DNA of 16,379 bases, taken from assembly GCA_003448675.1 (NCBI GenBank), contig DLXZ01000004.1, positions 10,549-26,927 on the forward strand, written 5' to 3'. This stretch comes from Porticoccaceae bacterium. Its GTDB lineage: Bacteria > Pseudomonadota > Gammaproteobacteria > Pseudomonadales > Porticoccaceae. Each line of letters opens with the position of its first letter. The first letter of the stretch is position 1. The notes beneath the pieces are model-generated. The model had not been told where the DNA came from, searched no databases, and worked only from the letters and a program-made list of their open reading frames with translations. Below, piece by piece: positions 1-5,875 of the stretch. Both the position numbers and the translations under genes were made by a program.

Positions 1-92
1 TTGCGACCGCGCAGCGACATCACCACCGATACCGCGATCAAAGTAGCAAATATCGCTGTGACTATTATCAAGGAGAGAGAGGGTTCGGGCAT
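1..92 (-). CDS. Partial small membrane-anchored protein (5' end only)
   Basis: Reading the minus strand from an ATG at 92-90 gives about 30 open codons before the left edge. The start reads MPEPSLSLIIVTAIFATLIA and the last residues are VSVVMSLRGR. A short polar start, some twenty hydrophobic residues and then Arg/Lys-type residues are what an N-terminal membrane anchor looks like. An AGGT lies 4 bases upstream of the ATG, a modest ribosome binding site. The gene would be divergent from the oxidoreductase gene beginning at 258. Nothing in the visible part identifies the family. The evidence is limited to an open frame and a convincing hydrophobic segment, so it could be chance. Confidence 0.42.
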   Translation of the reverse strand, partial: MPEPSLSLIIVTAIFATLIAVSVVMSLRGR

Positions 93-257
93 AAAGACCT
101 AAGCTGCGCTAAAGTTAAAAAAGCATAAGCTATGCTACCAGATTGCAGGAAGGGTCAGGATGTCCGTCCTGGATCATTTTATAAAGGTTCATACTGATCG
201 TGCCGGCAGGTACGATTGCTTGCATGCCCAAACACCAAGGTAGAGCGGGGGCGAGGG
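93..257. promoter_or_regulatory. Divergent intergenic region with two inverted repeats
   Basis: This gap lies between the leftward partial gene and the rightward oxidoreductase gene. It holds a perfect 6-bp inverted repeat with a 3-base spacer (AGCATA-AGC-TATGCT, 122-136) and an imperfect 16-bp palindrome at 156-171 (CAGGA...TCCTG arms, 12 of 16 positions symmetric). Either could be an operator. I cannot assign a convincing -35/-10 pair. Confidence 0.3.
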
Positions 258-1082
258 ATGAATAGCGCAGATGTACAAACAACACTCACCTATGTTCGCG
301 AACCGACTTCAGAACTGGCGATATATAACTATCGCCCCGGCCCCGACGATCCGGATCTGTCCGGGCAATATGAGGAGCCGGATTATCTGGAGTATCCGGT
401 AGAGATTAAAGATATCAGGGGGCACGAGCAGCGTTTTTCGCTGGAAGATGCGGGATTACAGGTCATTTCCCATGTCAGCGCGATCGACGATTATTACGAT
501 GATAAGAAAGTGCGCGGCATCTATATGCCGGAAATGGAAGCCCTGGTTAAACGCGTCACCGGTGCGCTGCGGGTGCACGCTTTTGACTACAACGTGCGTT
601 GCCAGGCTTACTCAGAACAGAAAGTCCACATGGCGCGCATGCCAGTGCGCTTTGTTCACAACGACTATACCGATACTTCCGGCCCCCAGCGGGTCAGGGA
701 TCTGATGGGAGACGAGTCGGAGGCCCTGTTAAAAACGCGGTTTGCGGTGATCAATGTCTGGAAGCCCATTGTCGGTCCGGTACAGCGCACGCCTCTGGCG
801 GTGTGTGATGCCCGTAGCTTAGAGCCAGGCGACTTGATTGATACGTCCCTGCTTTATCGGGACAGAATCGGCCAAATTCAATTGGCGTCTCACCGGCCCG
901 GACACCGCTGGTACTATCTTTCCAATATGCGGGCTGATGAAGCATTGCTGCTGAAGTGCTTTGATTCGGCGCGTGATGGCAGAGCGCGATTCACCGCCCA
1001 CACTGCCTTTGATTTTGTTGATACACCGGCAGACGCGTCGGATCGCCAGAGTATAGAGGTCAGAACACTGGCTTTCTTTTGA
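258..1082 (+). CDS. CmcJ/NvfI-family (AsaB-like) non-heme iron oxidoreductase
   Basis: This 274-residue protein resembles the CmcJ/NvfI (AsaB, GA4-desaturase-like) family of small soluble oxidoreductases. Known members act in cephamycin modification and in fungal natural-product pathways. Visible family blocks are VHNDYT (133-138), NVWKP (166-170), PLAVCDARS (179-187), HRWYYLSNM (216-224), DEALLLKCFDS (227-237), FTAHTAF (245-251) and SIEVR (265-269). His134, Asp136 and His216 are the likely iron-binding triad; this is inference from the HxD...H pattern. An in-frame TTG at 216 would add 14 residues. I chose the ATG at 258 because a purine-rich GCGAGGG sits directly before it, and nothing in the extra residues looks conserved. 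There is no signal peptide, so it is probably cytoplasmic. No biosynthetic partner is visible beside it, so the substrate is unknown. Family assignment is fairly secure; function is not. Confidence 0.8.
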   Translation: MNSADVQTTLTYVREPTSELAIYNYRPGPDDPDLSGQYEEPDYLEYPVEIKDIRGHEQRFSLEDAGLQVISHVSAIDDYYDDKKVRGIYMPEMEALVKRVTGALRVHAFDYNVRCQAYSEQKVHMARMPVRFVHNDYTDTSGPQRVRDLMGDESEALLKTRFAVINVWKPIVGPVQRTPLAVCDARSLEPGDLIDTSLLYRDRIGQIQLASHRPGHRWYYLSNMRADEALLLKCFDSARDGRARFTAHTAFDFVDTPADASDRQSIEVRTLAFF

Positions 1083-1129
1083 TTCAGGTTTTAACCAGGG
1101 TCAAACTGTTTTACTTCGTATATACGCTG

Positions 1130-1143
1130 CCTCGCTAGCGAGG
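1130..1143. repeat. Perfect 14-bp palindrome in a convergent gap
   Basis: CCTCGCTAGCGAGG overlaps the TAG stop of the sugar dehydrogenase gene. A second 10-bp palindrome, CGTATATACG, lies at 1117-1126. Neither is followed by a T-tract, so I do not call a terminator. Confidence 0.4.
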
Positions 1144-2382
1144 TTTCAAGCGCAGAATTTTGCCGCTGTCCGTAGAGAGGTATAACCAGCCTTCCGGGCT
1201 CTGGATCACCTGGCGGATACGCTCGTGCAAGCCTCCCAGCAGACGCTCCTCGGCAAGGATTTCACCGGCGCTATTGACTTCGAGCCGGTTCAGATGCGCG
1301 AGTTTGAGCGCCCCCGAAAATAGATTACCTTGCCATTGGGGAAAGGCCGCGCCGGTATACAGCAATAGACTGCCCGGTGCGATGGAGGGGATATAAACCT
1401 TGCGTGGGTCTTCCATGCCAGGCCTTGAAGTCGCTTCGCCCACGGCCAGCGGCCCCCAGTACTCCTTGCCGTGGGAAACCACCGGCCAGCCGTAATTACC
1501 GCCTTTTACGACCAAGTTAATTTCGTCACCGCCCCGGGGGCCGTGCTCGTTGATCCATAGGCGATTCGTTTCGCGGTCATAAGCAATGCCCTGGGGATTG
1601 CGATGGCCGTAGGACCAGATTTCCGGCAGTGCTTCCTTGTGCCCCACAAAGGGATTATCCCGGGGAAGCGTGCCATCCAGATTCAGGCGCAGGACGGAGC
1701 CGGCATGGGTGCTTAAATCCTGCCCGTTAGGTCGATGACCTCGATCGCCAACGGTGAAGAACAAATGTCCTTTGCCATCAAAGGCGATACGACTGCCGAA
1801 ATGGCGGGTGGTATCACTGGCCGAGCGAGTAACCAGTAAGTCCTGCCATTGGGTCAGTTCGTTGTCGCTCAATTTCGCTCGGGCCAAAGTGGTGAGTGCC
1901 GTATCGCTGACGGGTTTACTGTAGGTAAAGTATATCCAGTCGCCGGCTTTGTAATCGTCGGTTACCGCGCAATCGAGCAGGCCACCCTGACCGTGGGCCC
2001 AGATTTTTGGCAGGCCCTTCAGGTAGGTAATCTTGCCGCTACGGGTATTTAGCAAGCCTGCTTTGCCACCCCGTTCGGTAAACAAAATGCGGTTTTGATC
2101 CAGAAAAACCATGCCCCAGGGGACGCCCAGATTTTCCGATACGGGGTCGATGTAATATAGAAAACGGCTATCGGAGTTGTTGGCCGAGTGGGAGTAGCTT
2201 TCGGTGTTGGAGTCGATGTCGCCGCTAGAACTGTTGGTTTTGTCTGAGCCGGATGCGATAGATATAGAGGGTTTTGACAGAATAAATAAGAATACGGTAG
2301 CCGCTAAGAATGAGAGTAGCGTTTTACCAAATGCTGGCGTGGCCCCGGATTGGGGATGAAGACAGAAATAGGCGAATAACAT
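1135..2382 (-). CDS. PQQ-dependent sugar dehydrogenase (YliI/Asd-like, GSDH domain), exported
   Basis: A 415-residue beta-propeller protein of the glucose/sorbosone dehydrogenase family, like E. coli YliI, a soluble aldose sugar dehydrogenase. These oxidise sugars in the periplasm using PQQ and calcium. Residues 1-20 are polar, a hydrophobic stretch follows at about 21-36, and a likely signal-peptidase site lies near 43, so export is expected. A Ser/Asn/Asp-rich linker (44-73) leads to the propeller. Family blocks include GVPWGM (86-91), GQGGLLD (131-137), RHFGSRIAFD (193-202), VGDRG (211-215), SYGHRNPQG (257-265), NEHGPRGGDE (278-287) and GGNYGWP (294-300). His194 matches the catalytic His and Arg261 the substrate arginine of this family. 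There is no lipobox cysteine. The first ATG is the only reasonable start, with AAGAAG about 8 bases upstream. No PQQ biosynthesis gene is in the window. It converges on the oxidoreductase gene with a 52-bp gap. Confidence 0.85.
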   Translation of the reverse strand: MLFAYFCLHPQSGATPAFGKTLLSFLAATVFLFILSKPSISIASGSDKTNSSSGDIDSNTESYSHSANNSDSRFLYYIDPVSENLGVPWGMVFLDQNRILFTERGGKAGLLNTRSGKITYLKGLPKIWAHGQGGLLDCAVTDDYKAGDWIYFTYSKPVSDTALTTLARAKLSDNELTQWQDLLVTRSASDTTRHFGSRIAFDGKGHLFFTVGDRGHRPNGQDLSTHAGSVLRLNLDGTLPRDNPFVGHKEALPEIWSYGHRNPQGIAYDRETNRLWINEHGPRGGDEINLVVKGGNYGWPVVSHGKEYWGPLAVGEATSRPGMEDPRKVYIPSIAPGSLLLYTGAAFPQWQGNLFSGALKLAHLNRLEVNSAGEILAEERLLGGLHERIRQVIQSPEGWLYLSTDSGKILRLKPR

Positions 2383-2639
2383 CTTGGTGGCTTCTTTAGG
2401 TATACTGAGTACGCTAGCTATTTGTATCTAAAACCTGATTAGGTAAATCTGAAATTTATTTGTTGTTTTCTAGCAGTATAGCTTGATGCAGGAAATGCTT
2501 CGTGAAACTCTACGATAAATTCGAGTATTCAGTAAACCTACAATAAAAAACCGGCCCTGATGGGCCGGCTTTTTTGGATGGCTAAGCTCTAATAGTTGAG
2601 CATTTAGCTTGTACTGCTTGCCATTGAGTTACTTGGTAC
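2383..2639. other. Intergenic region between two minus-strand genes
   Basis: AT-rich spacer. Apart from the terminator at 2545-2575 it should carry the promoter of the sugar dehydrogenase gene. TATACT and TATACC hexamers occur on the minus strand, but I see no well-spaced -35 for either. An imperfect inverted repeat (ATTGAGT 2623-2629 and ACTCAAT 2642-2648) straddles the stop codon of the exported-protein gene. Confidence 0.4.
2545..2575 (-). terminator. Strong, bidirectional-looking intrinsic terminator
   Basis: A 7-bp GC stem, CCGGCCC (2551-2557) and GGGCCGG (2562-2568), encloses a TGAT loop. Six A's precede it and six T's follow it (after one C), so it can end transcripts on either strand. 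It lies 65 bp past the stop of the exported-protein gene, whose transcript it should end, and before the leftward sugar dehydrogenase gene. It therefore separates the two minus-strand genes. Confidence 0.9.
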
Positions 2640-3488
2640 TTACTCAATAATATCTACATCCGCAAGACTACCTTTAACTGCCCGGACTTGCTGAACGGTT
2701 AGCATAGTTTTGCCTACAAAAGCCTTGCCACTTGCGCTAGCAGAGATGTTCGTGTTTTCGTTTTCGTCATCAAAGATTATGGTCGTTTCGTCGATATCAA
2801 CTTCGGCAGATGCACCAGTAAAGAAAACTGCATAAATATCGTATTCACCAGCATCCATATCGGACAGTACAAAGTTGAAGTGATGGGAAGCTAATGTGTC
2901 GAGCATCAGGCCGATTTCTTCGTCGCTGACGATGCATTCAATAGCAACAGTTATTTTCCCATCAGGTGTGTCGACATAACCTTCATCACCTGGATTTAAT
3001 CCAGCTTCGTCGGTTCCGCCTGTGGTGTCTTCACATTCCTCAATTACACCCCCAAGCGTGGCGTCAAGTTCTTGAATTCTTCGAGAAAGAACGACCGGTC
3101 CTGGGTGAGCGGGTTTTCCGTCAGCAAGAGAGCCTGCCGGGAAAGCTACTACAAGAACAGCGCCGCCCGCGCCAGCTATTGCCTTAGCAGATCCGCCGTT
3201 TTTTCCTTTTACCGAGGTGTCAGTGGTTAAGCCAATTTCAGCAGAAACACCAACTAAAAGCTCCTTGTCCTGGGGTACTTTAATCGTAGTAAGCTTGTAG
3301 CCGACTTTCCAATCTGCCACCAAGACGTCACTGGTCGCATCGGTAACTTCTGCCATTGAAACTACATTTGGGCTATCCGTATTCCAGGTAGCAGCGAATT
3401 TTGCCGAAGGCGCTGCAAAAGCTGGCGCGGACGCTGATAAGATCGCGGCAGAGACTGCGGATGCCAAGAGTGAATGTTTGACCTTCAT
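2640..3488 (-). CDS. Exported acidic protein of unknown function
   Basis: I do not recognise this family. The 282-residue product begins with a textbook Sec signal peptide: MKVKHSLL, a hydrophobic core, then AFA before AP (cleavage near residue 25). The mature part is rich in Asp, Glu, Ala, Val and Gly and looks like a beta-rich secreted or surface protein. A Gly/Ala/Lys stretch lies at 95-111, an acidic loop with Cys152 at 150-161, and Cys185 follows, so one disulfide is possible. There is no lipobox, C-terminal anchor, LPXTG or PEP-CTERM motif. The frame is open 28 codons further upstream, but the ATG at 3488 is clearly right: AAGGAG (3496-3501) lies 7 bases before it and the signal peptide begins there. 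A strong terminator follows, so it is probably transcribed alone. It is divergent from a LuxR-type regulator, which may control it (inference). Base composition is AT-richer than the metabolic genes nearby. Confidence 0.75.
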   Translation of the reverse strand: MKVKHSLLASAVSAAILSASAPAFAAPSAKFAATWNTDSPNVVSMAEVTDATSDVLVADWKVGYKLTTIKVPQDKELLVGVSAEIGLTTDTSVKGKNGGSAKAIAGAGGAVLVVAFPAGSLADGKPAHPGPVVLSRRIQELDATLGGVIEECEDTTGGTDEAGLNPGDEGYVDTPDGKITVAIECIVSDEEIGLMLDTLASHHFNFVLSDMDAGEYDIYAVFFTGASAEVDIDETTIIFDDENENTNISASASGKAFVGKTMLTVQQVRAVKGSLADVDIIE

Positions 3489-3599
3489 AATACTTCTCCT
3501 TGTAACGTTAACTAATATAGCGTTGGAAAGGTAGGCGCACCCCGCCGGCTTGCCTCTAACCTCGGTGGTCAATTTACGGAAGAGAAATGCGTTTTTATG

Positions 3600-3615
3600 T
3601 AGTCAATATTGACTA
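3600..3615. promoter_or_regulatory. Candidate operator: perfect 16-bp palindrome
   Basis: TAGTCAATATTGACTA is fully symmetric and lies 112 bp upstream of the exported-protein ATG. Two-fold symmetric sites of this size are what dimeric HTH regulators such as the LuxR/NarL family bind. That the neighbouring regulator binds it is inference. Confidence 0.45.
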
Positions 3616-3815
3616 GATAAGTCCTTATGCCTCCGCTCACGCCTTTAAACTGACCACCCGTCCTGTTGACGATAAAACCGACCATTTTTCTGCGCTACCC
3701 TGTGCGTCCTCTTTTGAGAAATGCGTCGCATAACATTGATTTAGTGTGATTTGGTTCAAGCTTGGTCATGCAAACGCCTGGGCAAATTCGGCGAAGTTGT
3801 CACACTTTAATAACT

Positions 3816-3844
3816 TTGAACGAATAAAGTAGAGCGCGGTTAAT
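3816..3844 (+). promoter_or_regulatory. Possible sigma70-type promoter of the LuxR regulator
   Basis: TTGAAC (3816-3821) and GTTAAT (3839-3844) are separated by 17 bases, some 90 bp before the regulator ATG. The -35 matches consensus well; the -10 matches at 4 of 6 positions. Confidence 0.25.
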
Positions 3845-3931
3845 TTGTTCCACTGAAGGACGGGGGAGTGAGGGAAATAGTGTCTTTCAGTAGTTGGGGC
3901 TGCAGACAAATAAACAGGCGAATAAAATGCT

Positions 3932-4621
3932 ATGGATTCAAGCGTAAAAATAATTTTGCATACAAATGGTGGGGAGTGGTCGAAAGGACTGAGTGGGTCG
4001 GTCGACTGCGGTGCTGATCCGGTATTCGAGGAAAGCGCCGAGGGTCTTAACACGCGTATCCATGGGTGTTTCGGAGCGGTGTTGGTGCTGGACCTTTCTC
4101 TCTACGGGGAAAACCATAACCACCCGACGGTTAGCCGAATTTTCAAGGCGGGTCGTGAGCAAAAAATTTTCGTAGTGACGAAGCTACGTGATCAAGATAG
4201 CCTTTACGAGCTGTTTTTAAAGGGAGCACGAGGATTTTGCAGCCCTGACATTGAGATGGGTTTGCTAGTTAAGGCGATTAGCGCGGTGATGCAAGGGGAA
4301 TTGTGGATAAGTCGAAAACAAACGGCTTATTTTATGGGGCGCATGTACCGTGAAAGCAGTTCGCGTGTCAGGCAAAGTACGCTTCTCGGTTCGTCGGATG
4401 AGTCCCTTGATCCTCAGCTCACCGAGCGTGAAATCGAGATAGCAAAATGCGTGGCGCTGGGTAATTGCGACAAGGCCGTCGCCAGCTCCCTGGATATTTC
4501 TCCTAACACGGTTAAAAATCACCTGCGCAATATCTATCAAAAACTCAATGTCTCCGACCGGGTACAGCTGGCCCTCATCTGTCATGGAATCGATGTTGAA
4601 GAACTCCGGCGCAGCGCCTGA
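3932..4621 (+). CDS. LuxR/NarL-type transcriptional regulator with a degenerate receiver domain
   Basis: A 229-residue DNA-binding regulator with response-regulator architecture. The C-terminal LuxR HTH (about 162-225) is well conserved: LTEREIEIAK, then the NTVKNHLRNIYQKL recognition helix region (192-205), then VSDRVQLAL. The N-terminal half (about 5-125) has receiver-like strands, with Asp54 in VLVLDLSL at the phospho-acceptor position and Thr83 at the switch threonine. The acidic pair that normally binds magnesium after strand 1 is absent (KIILHTNGG instead), and the conserved Lys after strand 5 is replaced in GFCSPD. Ordinary phosphorylation is therefore doubtful; CsgD is a known regulator with a similarly divergent receiver. 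No histidine kinase is adjacent. A CAGG about 12 bases upstream is a weak ribosome binding site. The divergent exported-protein gene is the obvious candidate target (inference). The 38-bp gap before the converging dehydrogenase gene holds no clear terminator. Confidence 0.85.
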   Translation: MDSSVKIILHTNGGEWSKGLSGSVDCGADPVFEESAEGLNTRIHGCFGAVLVLDLSLYGENHNHPTVSRIFKAGREQKIFVVTKLRDQDSLYELFLKGARGFCSPDIEMGLLVKAISAVMQGELWISRKQTAYFMGRMYRESSSRVRQSTLLGSSDESLDPQLTEREIEIAKCVALGNCDKAVASSLDISPNTVKNHLRNIYQKLNVSDRVQLALICHGIDVEELRRSA

Positions 4622-4659
4622 CGCTGGCCGGCTGAATCGCCCTCTATACTCGCTCGCCT

Positions 4660-5808
4660 CTAGGCCGCCATCGGGCCCATCAAAATATCCGCCAGTTTAG
4701 CCCGCTGATAGCTGGCGTCCCCGTAGAGAATCTGATTGTGCTTCTGGCGTTTGGTGTACAGGTGCACGAAACACTCCCAGGTAAAGCCGATGCCGCCGTG
4801 AAACTGGATCGAGCGGTTGGAGGCGTAGGCCGCCACGTCCGAGGCACGGGATTTGGCCATGCGAGCAAATTTTTCGGCGTGTTCCGGCTCGGTGTCGTAG
4901 GCGCAGGCGGCGTTATAGGTCAGGGATTTGGCGTGGTCAACCATGATCATGACGTTGACCAGGGGATGCTTGATGGCCTGGAAGAAGCCGATCTGGCGGT
5001 TGAACTGTTCCCGTACCCGGGCGTATTCAACGGTGGTTTGCAGTTGCCATTCGGCGGCGCCGCACATATCCGCGGCTACCAGGGTGAGGAGGCCGGGTTC
5101 AGCGCGACTCAGGGCGGCGCTGCCTTCTCCCGCTTCAGCCAGAAGCTGGTCGCTGCTGACTTTCACCTGATTGAAATTGATATGGGCCTGATCGCGGGTG
5201 AGGTCGACAATGGTGTCGGGTACGATTTCCACGCCGGTGGCTTGGGCCGGTACTTCATACAGGGCAATACCCTTACTGCTTTCGGCCTTGACGATAAAGC
5301 TGTCCACTTTGCGGGCCTCCTGCACAAACCAGGCCGTGCCATTGAGGGTGCCGCCTTCAAGGGCGACGTCGCAGTCGTCATGGGTCCAGGAGCCGGTTTT
5401 GGGGGTGATGGCCAGGCTGGCGGTTTTGCCACCGGCGATTTCCTCCAGCAAACGCCCGCCGGCAGCCGCCGAGCACTCCCGCAGTACCAGGCTGGAATTG
5501 GCGGTCACCAGAAACGGTGAGGGCAGGGCGGCGCGACCGCTTTCCTCGACCAGGGCGGTCAGCGCCACCAGGCTCATGCCCATGCCGCCGTTTTCCTCGG
5601 GTACTATCACGGTGGTCCAGCCCAGCTCGACAATCTGCTGCCAGAGGTCCCGGTCCCAGATGCTTTCGGGTTCGCGGTAGAGATCGGGGTTGCTGGCCAC
5701 CAGCTTGTGCAGTTTGTCGGTGGGCAGGTTGTCTTCGAGAAATTTCCGCGCTGTATCGCGGAGCATTTTTTCATCTTCGCCAAAGGCAAAGTTTTTTGGC
5801 TGTGTCAT
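4660..5808 (-). CDS. Acyl-CoA dehydrogenase family protein, subunit lacking the EPGAGSD loop
   Basis: A 382-residue acyl-CoA dehydrogenase, an FAD enzyme of cytoplasmic beta-oxidation that introduces the alpha-beta double bond. The three-domain fold is evident: helical N-terminal domain (about 8-115), a shortened beta domain (about 125-220) and a helical C-terminal domain with YARVREQFNRQIG (262-274), QFHGGIGFTWE (335-345) and YQRAKLADI at the end. The usual FAD/substrate loop (EPxAGSD) is missing; ITPKTGSWTHDD (134-145) stands in its place. The position of the medium-chain catalytic Glu near the C-terminus reads LYGDAS (361-366), without Glu. Its partner gene immediately upstream has the opposite pattern, which suggests a heteromeric enzyme like the alpha2-beta2 steroid dehydrogenases of mycobacteria (inference). 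It starts at an ATG with AAAGAGA upstream, 67 bp after the partner's stop, so the pair is probably one operon. Confidence 0.88.
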   Translation of the reverse strand: MTQPKNFAFGEDEKMLRDTARKFLEDNLPTDKLHKLVASNPDLYREPESIWDRDLWQQIVELGWTTVIVPEENGGMGMSLVALTALVEESGRAALPSPFLVTANSSLVLRECSAAAGGRLLEEIAGGKTASLAITPKTGSWTHDDCDVALEGGTLNGTAWFVQEARKVDSFIVKAESSKGIALYEVPAQATGVEIVPDTIVDLTRDQAHINFNQVKVSSDQLLAEAGEGSAALSRAEPGLLTLVAADMCGAAEWQLQTTVEYARVREQFNRQIGFFQAIKHPLVNVMIMVDHAKSLTYNAACAYDTEPEHAEKFARMAKSRASDVAAYASNRSIQFHGGIGFTWECFVHLYTKRQKHNQILYGDASYQRAKLADILMGPMAA

Positions 5809-5875
5809 GTTTGTTCTCTTTATTTATTGTGGCTTATCAGGCTACGCGTCGATTGTTCCGGCTGGCTAGCGGCAC

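Larger units (their letters stand above)
3489..3931. promoter_or_regulatory. Divergent regulatory region, exported protein / LuxR regulator
   Basis: A 443-bp AT-rich gap between divergent genes, without a credible gene. It contains a perfect 16-bp palindrome at 3600-3615, a related half-site TGGTCAAT at 3566-3573, an 11-base direct repeat GAGAAATGCGT (3582-3592 and 3716-3726), and an 8-bp palindrome TAACGTTA (3503-3510) in the leader of the exported-protein gene. TATATT on the minus strand, about 30 bases upstream of that ATG, is a possible -10, but no good -35 accompanies it. Confidence 0.5.

Noticed and set aside
216..257. TTG start extending the CmcJ/NvfI-like protein by 14 residues
   Set aside because: The ATG at 258 has a purine-rich site immediately upstream, and the extension does not look conserved.
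3489..3572. 28-residue N-terminal extension of the exported protein
   Set aside because: The signal peptide and a perfect AAGGAG both mark the ATG at 3488 as the start.
3743..3806. AGTGTGA and TCACACT as a CRP-type site
   Set aside because: The halves are 50 bases apart, not the 6 needed for a CRP operator.
3766..4053. 95-codon frame on the minus strand, overlapping the regulator start
   Set aside because: It would overlap the N-terminus of the LuxR-type gene, has no ribosome binding site and no recognisable domain.
4738..5520. 260-codon open frame on the plus strand
   Set aside because: It lies wholly antisense to a well-conserved acyl-CoA dehydrogenase gene, and its Gly-rich product matches no family. 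It is a by-product of GC-rich codon usage.
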